Below are positions 7,014-13,995 of a stretch of 28,251 bases of DNA, piece after piece. A model generated the notes under the pieces. That model ran no database searches, had not been told where the DNA came from, and was given only the letters and a program-made list of their open reading frames with translations. Source of the DNA: Scatosoma sp045594025 (GTDB lineage Bacteria > Bacillota > Clostridia > Christensenellales > Borkfalkiaceae); NCBI GenBank assembly GCA_045594025.1, contig JAZNXS010000024.1, positions 1-28,251 of the forward strand, in the 5' to 3' direction. Each line of letters starts with the position of its first letter. Positions within the stretch are counted from its first letter, which is position 1. Position numbers and translations under genes: made by a program.

Positions 7014-8024
7014 TTAACCCTGTGTTTTTACGCTGCGAATCACGTAATTCACGTATAATAAATTCTCGTATTCAAAGCTATCTTCCGTATCCTCAAAATT
7101 CAAGAAGGCAACGTTCATATTCAACGCCGTGGGCGACAGTACGTCGTTTCCTTCCTCATTTTTTACCGTTTCGTAATAGTAAGCGACGTTCTTCAACTCG
7201 CCCATGGTATCCTTATTTGGACATAAATTGATCGAGTAGATACCATTGTATATAGGGCTTACCTCGCCCGTTTCATGGTCGTAGATCGCCGTGCTTGTAA
7301 ACGCAACAAGACCTTCGTTGACGTAACCGTAGAACTCTATCAAAGCGTCACGGTATTTTTGAATGCGCTTGATTTCGTCTTGAATACCTTGCTCAATTTG
7401 TGCATCCGTCTTGAAACGCTTGTCTTTATTTTTTTGAATGCGCGCAAGGAAATCTTGCTCAACCAAGCTTTCGTTCAGCTGCCCACCTTTATAATCATTT
7501 TCGTAGTATCGATTTAAGAAACGTTCCATGCTCTTAAAATACCCGTCTTCGGCGTTGGGATCAAGCTTAAACAATTGATACCCATAACGGCTGAGAAGTT
7601 GTTGCAGGTATGTGTCGCGCTTCTTTTCCGTTACCCCGTTTACCGTTACTTCATATTCGCTGGACGCATCTTCCACGTTGGGAACAAAAACCACGTCGCC
7701 CTCACTGGTCGACATACGCGCCTCCAGCACAGTGTGTCCATATTCCCCACTGGCAGGAGCATCCACCTGCGAAGTTTCGATAACCTCGTACGAGAACACG
7801 TTCTCTTTATACGCATTGTATATGCTTCCCTTACCACCCGAGGGCATGGCCGCGTTTCCAAAATAATTGACCACCGTAAACGTCTGCGCAGACGTGATAC
7901 GCGTCGCCGTCATGGTGAAAATCAAAACCCATACAAAGATCGCGGCAACAGAAACCGCTACGATTTTTAACCAATCGTAGGAAAGCAAATGTCCAAGCCG
8001 CGTTTTTGTAATTTTAGTATCCAT
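7014..8024 (-). CDS. Membrane-anchored extracytoplasmic protein, unknown (336 aa)
   Basis: The start is ATG 8024, supported by AAGGAG six nt upstream; an earlier in-frame codon at 8045 is not. One hydrophobic segment (about residues 18-39) is preceded by basic residues and no cleavage motif is obvious, so the rest (about 295 residues) is predicted to be outside the cytoplasm as a signal-anchored domain. That domain is mixed alpha/beta-like, with a helical, Lys/Gln/Glu-rich central part at about 165-225 (RIQKNKDKRFKTDAQIEQ region). I do not recognise a family. It heads the decarboxylase-tmk-mntP operon. A link to metal or envelope homeostasis would be speculation. Confidence 0.75.
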   Translation of the reverse strand: MDTKITKTRLGHLLSYDWLKIVAVSVAAIFVWVLIFTMTATRITSAQTFTVVNYFGNAAMPSGGKGSIYNAYKENVFSYEVIETSQVDAPASGEYGHTVLEARMSTSEGDVVFVPNVEDASSEYEVTVNGVTEKKRDTYLQQLLSRYGYQLFKLDPNAEDGYFKSMERFLNRYYENDYKGGQLNESLVEQDFLARIQKNKDKRFKTDAQIEQGIQDEIKRIQKYRDALIEFYGYVNEGLVAFTSTAIYDHETGEVSPIYNGIYSINLCPNKDTMGELKNVAYYYETVKNEEGNDVLSPTALNMNVAFLNFEDTEDSFEYENLLYVNYVIRSVKTQG

Positions 8025-8045
8025 TTCTTGCTCCTTTGTCACCAT

Positions 8046-8070
8046 TAAAACCGCATAATTGTATGCTTTT
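8046..8070 (-). promoter_or_regulatory. Possible promoter/operator before the 8024 operon
   Basis: Minus-strand CATACAAT (8058-8065) contains a sigma-A-like -10 (TACAAT) and also equals a sigma-E -10, but no matching -35 was found at the right distance for either. The motif lies in an inverted repeat GCATA-CAAT-TATGC. Weak call. Confidence 0.3.
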
Positions 8071-8170
8071 TAATTAATATATCGATGACAGGTGTTTATG
8101 TGTGTGAAAAATAAATCGCATATTCCGCATAGATATACAGACGTCTGTTTTGCGACGTATTCCACGCATA

Positions 8171-8221
8171 AAGATAAAGAAGCGCCGTCTCCCCATACAT
8201 AACATGGGGATTTACGGCGCT
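8171..8221 (-). terminator. Terminator of greA-lysS
   Basis: A long hairpin with outer stem AGCGCCGT/ACGGCGCT (8181-8188, 8214-8221), inner stem CCCCAT/ATGGGG (8191-8196, 8204-8209), and a T-rich tail on the minus strand (TTCTTTATCTT). It lies directly after the lysS stop codon. Confidence 0.85.
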
Positions 8222-8230
8222 GTTTTTTTG

Positions 8231-9742
8231 TTATTTTTTCGGTTTCATGGTGGGGAAGAGAATAACGTCGCGGATTGTAGAACTATCCGTAAGCAACATC
8301 ACAAAACGGTCAAGACCCATGCCGAGACCGCCTGTGGGAGGTAAGCCGTATTCGAGCGCGTTGATGAAGTCTTCGTCCACCTGCGCGTCGTTATTACCCT
8401 TCGCACGTTTTGCCTCTACCTGCTTCAACATACGCTGTTTCTGGTCGATAGGATCGTTCAATTCCGAGAATGCGTTACCGTATTCGTGACCGCAAATAAA
8501 GTATTCGAAACGTTCGGTGAATGCAGGGTTAGAAGGTTTACGTTTTGCCAAAGGCGAGTTTTCAACGGGATAATCGTAAATGATCGTAGGTTGAATAAGG
8601 TTGTCCTCAACAAACGCTTCGAAGAGTTCGATAAGCACCCAACCCTTGGTTGCGTTTTCATGTTCAAGCTCTACGTTCAACGCTTTTGCCGCCGCCCTTG
8701 CGTCTTCATCCGTCTTCCAGTCTTCGTAATTTACGCCGGCATAATTCAATACAGCTTCCGCCATGGTCATTCTCGTCCAGTTGCCCATGTGGATTTCCGT
8801 GCCCTGGTAGTTGATATCCAGCGTTCCGCATACGTTGCGCGTTACCGTCTTATACAAATCCTCGATCATGTCCATCATATCGAAATAATCGCTGTATGCT
8901 TCGTACATTTCGATCGTGGTGAATTCGGGGTTGTGGTACGCGTCCATACCTTCGTTACGGAAAATACGGCCGACTTCGTATACTCTGTCCATACCGCCAA
9001 CAATCAAACGCTTCAAGAAAAGCTCGGTTTCGATACGCATATACATATCGAGGTCAAGCGCATTATGATGCGTTTTGAAAGGTCTTGCGTCCGCGCCGAT
9101 TTCAATGGGAAGCAGGGTGGGGGTATCCACTTCCAAATACCCTCTGCCGTCTAAGTACGCACGGATTTCCTTTAAGATTTGCGAGCGCACGCGGAAAGTA
9201 TCACGAACGTCTTTATTCATGATCAAATCCAAATGACGCAAGCGGTATTTCATGTCCTTATCCTGCAAACCGTTGTATTTTTCGGGCAGGGGAAGGAGGG
9301 ATTTCGTCAACAAAGTAAGCTCGGTAACATGAACGGAAATTTCACCCGTCTGCGTTTTGAATACAAAGCCCTTGAACCCAAAAATATCACCGATGTCGTA
9401 ATCCTTTTTATAGGACATGTAATTTTCTTCGCCGATATCCTGACGGGTAACGTAGATTTGGATCGAACCACTCTTATCCGCAATATGCGAGAAGGACGCC
9501 TTACCCATGATTCTGCGGGACATCATACGCCCTGCCATCGTTACCATTTTCCCTTCATACGCTTCGAAATTATTTTTAACCGTCTCCGAGTCTGCATCTA
9601 CGGGGAATCTTACCTGTTCATAGGGATTCTTACCCTCGGAAACAAGCTTTGCCAGCTTTTCACGGCGAATTCTCGCCTGCTCGATAAGCTGTTCTTCTTC
9701 CGTCGCCTCTACAGGCGCTTTTACGTTCTTATTTTCTTGCAT
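8231..9742 (-). CDS. lysS: Lysyl-tRNA synthetase, class II
   Basis: Charges tRNA-Lys with lysine. The 503-aa protein has the class II LysRS layout. An N-terminal OB-fold anticodon-binding domain (about 60-165, with MAGRMMSRRIMGKASF) is followed by the catalytic core, with motif 1 near RVRSQILKEIR, motif 2 FRNEG...HNPEFT, and motif 3 GLGMGLDR near the C-terminus. The amino-acid-binding segment reads RIETELFLKRL, a common clostridial-type variant of RIAPELYLKRL. The start is ATG 9742 with GAGG upstream. It follows greA by 24 bp with no terminator between, so the two form one operon ended by the hairpin at 8181-8221. Confidence 0.97.
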   Translation of the reverse strand: MQENKNVKAPVEATEEEQLIEQARIRREKLAKLVSEGKNPYEQVRFPVDADSETVKNNFEAYEGKMVTMAGRMMSRRIMGKASFSHIADKSGSIQIYVTRQDIGEENYMSYKKDYDIGDIFGFKGFVFKTQTGEISVHVTELTLLTKSLLPLPEKYNGLQDKDMKYRLRHLDLIMNKDVRDTFRVRSQILKEIRAYLDGRGYLEVDTPTLLPIEIGADARPFKTHHNALDLDMYMRIETELFLKRLIVGGMDRVYEVGRIFRNEGMDAYHNPEFTTIEMYEAYSDYFDMMDMIEDLYKTVTRNVCGTLDINYQGTEIHMGNWTRMTMAEAVLNYAGVNYEDWKTDEDARAAAKALNVELEHENATKGWVLIELFEAFVEDNLIQPTIIYDYPVENSPLAKRKPSNPAFTERFEYFICGHEYGNAFSELNDPIDQKQRMLKQVEAKRAKGNNDAQVDEDFINALEYGLPPTGGLGMGLDRFVMLLTDSSTIRDVILFPTMKPKK

Positions 9743-9766
9743 ATTCGTCCTCTTGTCTTCTTTAGA

Positions 9767-10237
9767 TTAGAAAATTTCTCTGATGATGAGCTTGTATTCG
9801 CCGTCGGGAGCAACTACTTTCACTACGTCGCCCACTTTATGCTTTAAAAGCGCCGCGCCGACAGGGGATTCGTTGGAAATTTTGTTCTGCATTGCATTCG
9901 CTTCCGTAGAACCGGTAATTTCGTATACCTCTTCCTCTTCCATCTCCTCATCGTAAACACGTACTTTGGAACCAACGTGCACGTAGGACGTATCGTTGTT
10001 CGCCTCCAAAATCACCGCGTTCTTGATTTTGTATTCAAGGTCAATGATTTCGCCTTCGTTTGCCGCCTGTTCGTTGCGAGCCGCATCATATTCCGCATTT
10101 TCGGAAAGGTCGCCGTGGCTTCTTGCCTCGGAAATGCGGTCTACGATTTCCTGGCGCTTCTGCGTTTGTAAATATTTCAAACGTTTTACTGCGTCATCAT
10201 AGCCTTTTTGCGTCATAATAAATTGCTGTTCTGCCAT
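9767..10237 (-). CDS. greA: Transcription elongation factor GreA
   Basis: GreA enters the RNA polymerase secondary channel and stimulates cleavage of backtracked RNA. The start is ATG 10237 after GGAGG; an upstream 29-residue extension is leader, not protein. The 156-aa product has the N-terminal coiled coil with the acidic tip DLSENAEYDAA (about 43-53), whose Asp and Glu act in the polymerase active site, and the C-terminal FKBP-like domain ending in GEYKLIIREIF. Length is normal. It is preceded by a leader of about 170 nt with hairpins (see 10336-10395) and is co-transcribed with lysS. Confidence 0.96.
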   Translation of the reverse strand: MAEQQFIMTQKGYDDAVKRLKYLQTQKRQEIVDRISEARSHGDLSENAEYDAARNEQAANEGEIIDLEYKIKNAVILEANNDTSYVHVGSKVRVYDEEMEEEEVYEITGSTEANAMQNKISNESPVGAALLKHKVGDVVKVVAPDGEYKLIIREIF

Positions 10238-10335
10238 TTTTTCCTCCTGTTCCGCCTTTCTGTTTTTTGACTTCTTTCGTATCGTTTTTTCAATTTCAAA
10301 CGAACCCAAAATCCTCAAAATCACACGAAAAAAAC

Positions 10336-10395
10336 CGCCCTATCGCGGAACGTTAAAAATACAACCGTGACTTTTTGGACACCCAAAAGCCACGG
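10336..10395 (-). promoter_or_regulatory. Terminator-like hairpins in the greA leader (possible attenuator)
   Basis: Just downstream of the promoter at 10416-10444, the minus strand forms a hairpin, CCGTGGCTTTTGG paired imperfectly with CCAAAAAGTCACGG (10365-10395), followed by TTGTATTTTTAA. A second weak hairpin, CCGC/GCGG, is followed by a run of T residues. Both lie inside the inferred leader before the greA ribosome site, so they would terminate or attenuate greA-lysS transcription. The hairpin could also simply terminate upstream read-through. Confidence 0.55.
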
Positions 10396-10415
10396 CAGAA
10401 TCTTTCATCGTTGTT

Positions 10416-10444
10416 ATTATAGCTTATTTTATGTTCTTTGTCAA
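10416..10444 (-). promoter_or_regulatory. Perfect sigma-A promoter of greA-lysS
   Basis: Minus strand: TTGACA (10439-10444), exactly 17 bp, TATAAT (10416-10421). The predicted start is near 10409, giving a leader of about 170 nt. Two adjoining inverted repeats lie upstream: TTGAAA-GAA-TTTCAA (10461-10475) and AACCGTTT-T-AAACGGTT (10474-10490). Confidence 0.88.
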
Positions 10445-10514
10445 TGTTTTTTGCACGTTTTTGAAAGAATTTCAACCGTTTTAAACGGTTTCCACATCTT
10501 TTTTCACGAATTTT

Positions 10515-11690
10515 TTACCGATTTTTGACACTTTCCAAAAATTTGGACATTCTGTCAAATGCTTCCGATAAGGCGCTCATGCCCGTTGCATAGGAAAGAC
10601 GCACATTGTTTTCCCCAAACTGCCCGAATGCGTTTCCCGGAACAACCGCCACTTTTTGATTGATAAGCAGTTCGTTTGCGAACGTTTCCGCATTCATACC
10701 CGTGCTTTTTACAGAGGGGAATGCATAAAATGCGCCGCGCGGCTCGAAACATTGCAAACCGATTTCCTCCAACGAGTGCAGCACGAATTTTCTGCGTTTA
10801 TCATAGGAATCACGCATCTCTTCTATCGTTGCAAACCCATCCGAGAATCCGTCCTTTAACGCCTCTATCGCGGCATGTTGTGACATAATCGGCGCGCACA
10901 TAATACCGTATTGATGAATTTTAAACATCGCTTCGTCGATTTCTGCCGGCGCGCACACGTAACCCAGTCTCCAACCCGTCATCGCAAACGCTTTGGAAAA
11001 GCCGCTGATGTACACCGTGCGTTCCTTCATGCCGGGCAGGGACGCGATGGAGACGTGTTTTCCTCCATAGGTAAGCTCCGCATAAATCTCATCCGTGATA
11101 ACAAGAAGGTCGTGACGAATGATCACCTCCGCAATCGCCTCCAACTCTTCCTTGGTCATAATCGCGCCCGTGGGGTTGTTAGGATAGGTGAGAATAATCG
11201 CCTTTGTTTTTGGGGTGATTGCCTTTTCCAAATAGGCAGGCTTAACAATGAAATTATCCTCTTCGTGGCACTCCACGTGTACGGGGATCCCGTCGGACAT
11301 GGTCACAAGAGGGGAGTAGGACACGTAAGCAGGATCGGGGATCAACACTTCGTCGCCCTGTTCCACACACGCGCGGAGCGCTAAATCAATCGCCTCACTA
11401 CCGCCCACAGTCACAAGAATATGTTTCGGGTCGTATTCCAACCCAAACCGTTCGTTTAAGTATCGGGAAATCAAAGAAAGTAGGGTAGGTAACCCACGAT
11501 TGCCCGTGTATTGCGTATATCCACGCTGTAAGGAAGTGATCGCCGCAGAGCGCACTTTCCAAGGTGTGACAAAATCAGGCTCGCCCACACCCAGGGAAAT
11601 CGCGCCTTCTGTAACCGTTACAATATCGAAAAATTTTCGAATACCACTCGGCTTTAAACTTTTTGATTTTTTGTTGACAAAATCACGCAT
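10515..11690 (-). CDS. Class I/II aminotransferase (aspartate/aromatic type)
   Basis: A PLP-dependent aminotransferase of the AspC/PatA-like group. Visible hallmarks are SLGVGEPDF near the N-terminus, YPNNPTG that contacts PLP, the DEIY motif, the Schiff-base Lys in SGFSKAFAMTGWRLGY, and the carboxylate-binding Arg in NNVRLSY near the C-terminus. At 391 aa the length is typical. The ATG at 11690 is preferred because family members begin shortly before KPSGIRKFFD; a TTG at 11702 would add four residues. No good ribosome site is visible for either. An Lrp/AsnC regulator gene lies upstream on the same strand, a common clostridial pairing, so this gene may be its target. Confidence 0.9.
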   Translation of the reverse strand: MRDFVNKKSKSLKPSGIRKFFDIVTVTEGAISLGVGEPDFVTPWKVRSAAITSLQRGYTQYTGNRGLPTLLSLISRYLNERFGLEYDPKHILVTVGGSEAIDLALRACVEQGDEVLIPDPAYVSYSPLVTMSDGIPVHVECHEEDNFIVKPAYLEKAITPKTKAIILTYPNNPTGAIMTKEELEAIAEVIIRHDLLVITDEIYAELTYGGKHVSIASLPGMKERTVYISGFSKAFAMTGWRLGYVCAPAEIDEAMFKIHQYGIMCAPIMSQHAAIEALKDGFSDGFATIEEMRDSYDKRRKFVLHSLEEIGLQCFEPRGAFYAFPSVKSTGMNAETFANELLINQKVAVVPGNAFGQFGENNVRLSYATGMSALSEAFDRMSKFLESVKNR

Positions 11691-11835
11691 AATTGTTACC
11701 AAATTTATAATTCATCGCGTACATGCCTATGGCTAATGTAGAAAATATGCAAGCAAAATACATTGTAATCTTTATCGTGCCACGCGAAACAAACTACAAA
11801 AACGCCTATAACACTCACTACATGGTCCAGCGGAA

Positions 11836-12127
11836 CGCTGGTAAAACGTAGAGATGTGAGCAAGACAAGGAGCCGCGAGGGCGCGTACAAGTAGTACGCA
11901 ACCGAGCCGCAACCTCGATTCAGTACGCAACCGTAAAACGGATAGTTGCAAGCAGTTCAAGGCGCCGCAAGGGAGCGTACAAGTAGTGCGCAACCGAGCC
12001 GCAACCTCGATTCAGTACGCAACCGTAAAACGGATAGTTGCAAGCAGTTCAAGGCGCCGCAAGGGAGCGTACAAGTAGTACGTGACCGAGCAGCAACGCA
12101 GAAATGCGCCGCAAATATACGTTTTAC
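11836..12127. repeat. 92-bp structured tandem repeat in the Lrp-aminotransferase gap
   Basis: Two nearly identical 92-bp units (11883-11974 and 11975-12066) are flanked by a degenerate half unit on the left (11836-11882) and a diverging partial unit on the right (12067 to about 12100). Each unit contains three short hairpins: GCGTAC-AAGTA-GTACGC, CGAG-N7-CTCG and CCGT-AAA-ACGG. The array is bounded by a perfect 10-bp inverted repeat, GTAAAACGTA (11841-11850) and TACGTTTTAC (12118-12127), and ends 1 bp from the lrp stop codon. A further perfect hairpin, CCAGCG-GAA-CGCTGG, is at 11827-11841. No protein appears to be encoded by the repeat. The remaining part of the gap, 11703-11826, holds only a doubtful 42-codon plus-strand frame. 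Confidence 0.9.
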
Positions 12128-12128
12128 A

Positions 12129-12620
12129 TTAAGCTTGAATGGAGAGCCTGTAGTCCGTATCCCCCCTCTCCGTTAAAGTTCCCTCAATTTTGTATTTCTT
12201 CAGGATGAAGTGGGTGGCGGTACTCAACACACCGTCGAAAGTGGAAATACGTTCAGACACAAAACGGGAGACTTGTTGTAACGTCTTATCTTCAATGAAG
12301 ACAGCAAGATCGTAAGCGCCACTCATAAGATATACGGCTTTCACTTCAGGGAATGCCGCAATCTGCTTTGCAATGCCATCAAAGCCTTCTTTCTTTTTGG
12401 GAGTTACCTTTACTTCAATCAAGGCTTCCACCAACGAATCTTCTGCTTTTTCACTATTGACGATTGCCGTATATTTGACGAGCAAACCACTCTTTTCCAT
12501 TTCTGCAATGCAAGTTTCCACCTGTTCCACGTCCAAAGACAGCATTGCCGCTATCTTTTTCGCAGGAATACGGGCGTCTTCCGTCAAAATGTTTAAGATG
12601 TCCTTTTCTAAAACCGTCAT
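12129..12620 (-). CDS. Lrp/AsnC-family transcriptional regulator
   Basis: A 163-aa feast/famine regulator. The N-terminal winged helix-turn-helix (about residues 2-50) is followed by a RAM/AsnC ligand-binding beta-alpha-beta domain (about 65-145) with the typical ALIEVKVTP strand and the turn SGAYDLAVFIE. Such proteins form ring-like oligomers that sense amino acids. The start is ATG 12620, preceded by AAGGAGT. It lies 21 bp after the 84-aa gene and upstream of the aminotransferase, so it probably controls amino-acid metabolism including that gene. Effector and targets are not readable from sequence. Confidence 0.92.
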   Translation of the reverse strand: MTVLEKDILNILTEDARIPAKKIAAMLSLDVEQVETCIAEMEKSGLLVKYTAIVNSEKAEDSLVEALIEVKVTPKKKEGFDGIAKQIAAFPEVKAVYLMSGAYDLAVFIEDKTLQQVSRFVSERISTFDGVLSTATHFILKKYKIEGTLTERGDTDYRLSIQA

Positions 12621-12641
12621 GTTGTTACTCCTTGCCTTAAG

Positions 12642-12896
12642 TTAAAGTAAATTTTCTATGAATAAACTGTCGTAGCCGAGTCTATCCACAAAATCGCGAG
12701 GGAGAAAGCGCACTCGGTTGAATTTTGCAAAATTAAAAATATGCGTCTTCATCAATACAGGGGTGGGGATATCCAGTTCCTGACAGATGTCCGTTAAATA
12801 ATCGAAGAAATGGGAATAGGTGAGCTTTTCCGTGCTTTCATACACAAATTGCTTTTCTATATGCCCATCTCGCATTAGTTTTGCCCAAAGTCGCAT
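12642..12896 (-). CDS. Conserved small clostridial protein, unknown (84 aa)
   Basis: ATG 12896 follows AAGGAG. The protein starts MRLWAKLM and is soluble, with a mix of charged and aromatic residues and no membrane segment. From memory, short proteins beginning MRLWGK and of similar length are widespread in Clostridia without an assigned role; this appears to be one. It is the first gene of a unit with the Lrp/AsnC regulator and is expressed from a good promoter (12923-12951). The co-transcription suggests a regulatory or metabolic accessory role, but that is inference. Confidence 0.8.
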   Translation of the reverse strand: MRLWAKLMRDGHIEKQFVYESTEKLTYSHFFDYLTDICQELDIPTPVLMKTHIFNFAKFNRVRFLPRDFVDRLGYDSLFIENLL

Positions 12897-12922
12897 AGTC
12901 TTTCTCCTTTTATGTACAAATT

Positions 12923-12951
12923 ATTATACACGTTTCTCGTTAAAAAGTAAA
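12923..12951 (-). promoter_or_regulatory. Sigma-A promoter of the 84-aa protein and lrp
   Basis: Minus strand: TTTACT (12946-12951), 17-bp spacer, TATAAT (12923-12928). The predicted start is about 20 bp before the ribosome site of the 84-aa gene. The rest of the divergent gap up to 13123 shows no other clear signal; a -10-like TATGAT at 13097-13102 lacks a -35. Confidence 0.75.
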
Positions 12952-13123
12952 CCGTTTCCAAGGCGTTTTTCTGATTTCCGTCATATTACCCGATTTTTTT
13001 GAATATGGTAAGTTAGCTGGATTTACGAAAGTAGCGTTTCTACAAAACCCGTCATTTTTTTCTCTTTTTTCCGAAATTTCGCCCTTATTTTTTCGCTATG
13101 ATAAAAAGAGGTTGGAGGTACGC

Positions 13124-13924
13124 ATGCGCGCAACGCAATTTAAATACCGTTTTTTTGATTTATCCGCGCTAATCGCCCTGGTTTTAGCGGCAATCCTCAT
13201 GATCGTCTCCACCGTCGCACTCTGCATAAAACGAGCAGGATCAACAACGGAAATGATGGGGGCAGGTACGAGTTCATCACGCTCCTTGCCCATTTATTCC
13301 GTAGAAACAGCGGAAAAGAAAATCGCCATTAGCTTTGATTGTGCATGGGGTGTGGACTATACGGATAAACTGCTTTCCGTCATGGAAGCAAACGACGTGC
13401 GTTGCACCTTTTTCGCCGTACAGTTTTGGGTGGAACGATACCCCGAATACGTGGAAAAAATCGTTTTCGCAGGGCATGAAATGGGTACGCACAGCCGTAC
13501 GCATTCCTATATGAGTAAACTAACGGTAGCGCAAATTAAAGACGAATTACATACCTCTTCCGCCGCCATTGAAGCACTGACGGGCAAAAAGGTAACACTA
13601 TTCCGTCCACCTTACGGGGATTACGACAACGAATTGATTGATACCTGCGCTGAAATGGAGCTTTATCCCATTCAATGGGACGTTGACTCGCTGGACTGGA
13701 AAAATCTTTCCGCAACGGAGATCGCTTTACGTGTTATCAACGGCGTAAAGCCGGGCTCCATTATATTATGCCACAACAACGGCTTACATACCGCGGAAGC
13801 GCTGCCTATGATTTTTTCCACCTTGAAAAACAGAGGGTACACGTTTGTGCCCATCAGTGAGTTGATTTATACAAAAAACTATTACGTGGATCATAACGGC
13901 AGACAATTTGCAAACAAAAATTAG
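13124..13924 (+). CDS. Spore-type polysaccharide deacetylase (PdaB-like)
   Basis: A NodB-fold carbohydrate esterase 4 protein that would remove N-acetyl groups from peptidoglycan or spore cortex sugars. The start is ATG 13124, with GGAGG five nt upstream. An N-terminal membrane anchor (about 15-35) precedes the catalytic domain. Motif 1 reads SFDCAWG (70-76), keeping the catalytic Asp72 but with Cys where the metal-binding Asp usually stands. The zinc ligands His123 and His127 are in HSRTH, followed by RPPYGDYD (161-168), WDVDSLDW (185-192) and LCHNN with His217. The FDxAWG form is characteristic of the sporulation-associated group. The domain outside the membrane acts on the envelope. Confidence 0.9.
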   Translation: MRATQFKYRFFDLSALIALVLAAILMIVSTVALCIKRAGSTTEMMGAGTSSSRSLPIYSVETAEKKIAISFDCAWGVDYTDKLLSVMEANDVRCTFFAVQFWVERYPEYVEKIVFAGHEMGTHSRTHSYMSKLTVAQIKDELHTSSAAIEALTGKKVTLFRPPYGDYDNELIDTCAEMELYPIQWDVDSLDWKNLSATEIALRVINGVKPGSIILCHNNGLHTAEALPMIFSTLKNRGYTFVPISELIYTKNYYVDHNGRQFANKN

Positions 13925-13995
13925 ATTCAACGCAGACATGGTAGCGCCGTTTTGGGTATTGTGTCTTGATGAATAGATTACTATCGGAGGTTTTT

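Noticed and set aside
8486..9847. Two 222-codon frames opposite lysS and greA
   Set aside because: Antisense shadows; the lysS motifs are complete on the other strand.
10340..10408. Leaderless 22-codon peptide in the greA leader
   Set aside because: ATG falls at the predicted transcript start and the frame runs through the hairpin, but there is no ribosome site and no run of regulatory codons; probably chance.
11705..11993. Minus-strand frames of 61 and 73 codons over the repeat
   Set aside because: They are made mostly of repeat sequence, with no ribosome site and no similarity between repeat copies at protein level beyond the DNA identity.
11836..12127. CRISPR array
   Set aside because: The 92-bp units are contiguous with no unique spacers of regular size, and no cas1 or cas2 is near; the Cas4-like gene is 2.7 kb away and not linked.
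13080..13102. Sigma-A or sporulation promoter for the deacetylase
   Set aside because: TATGAT is present at 13097-13102 but no matching -35 for sigma-A, sigma-E or sigma-G was found at a proper distance.
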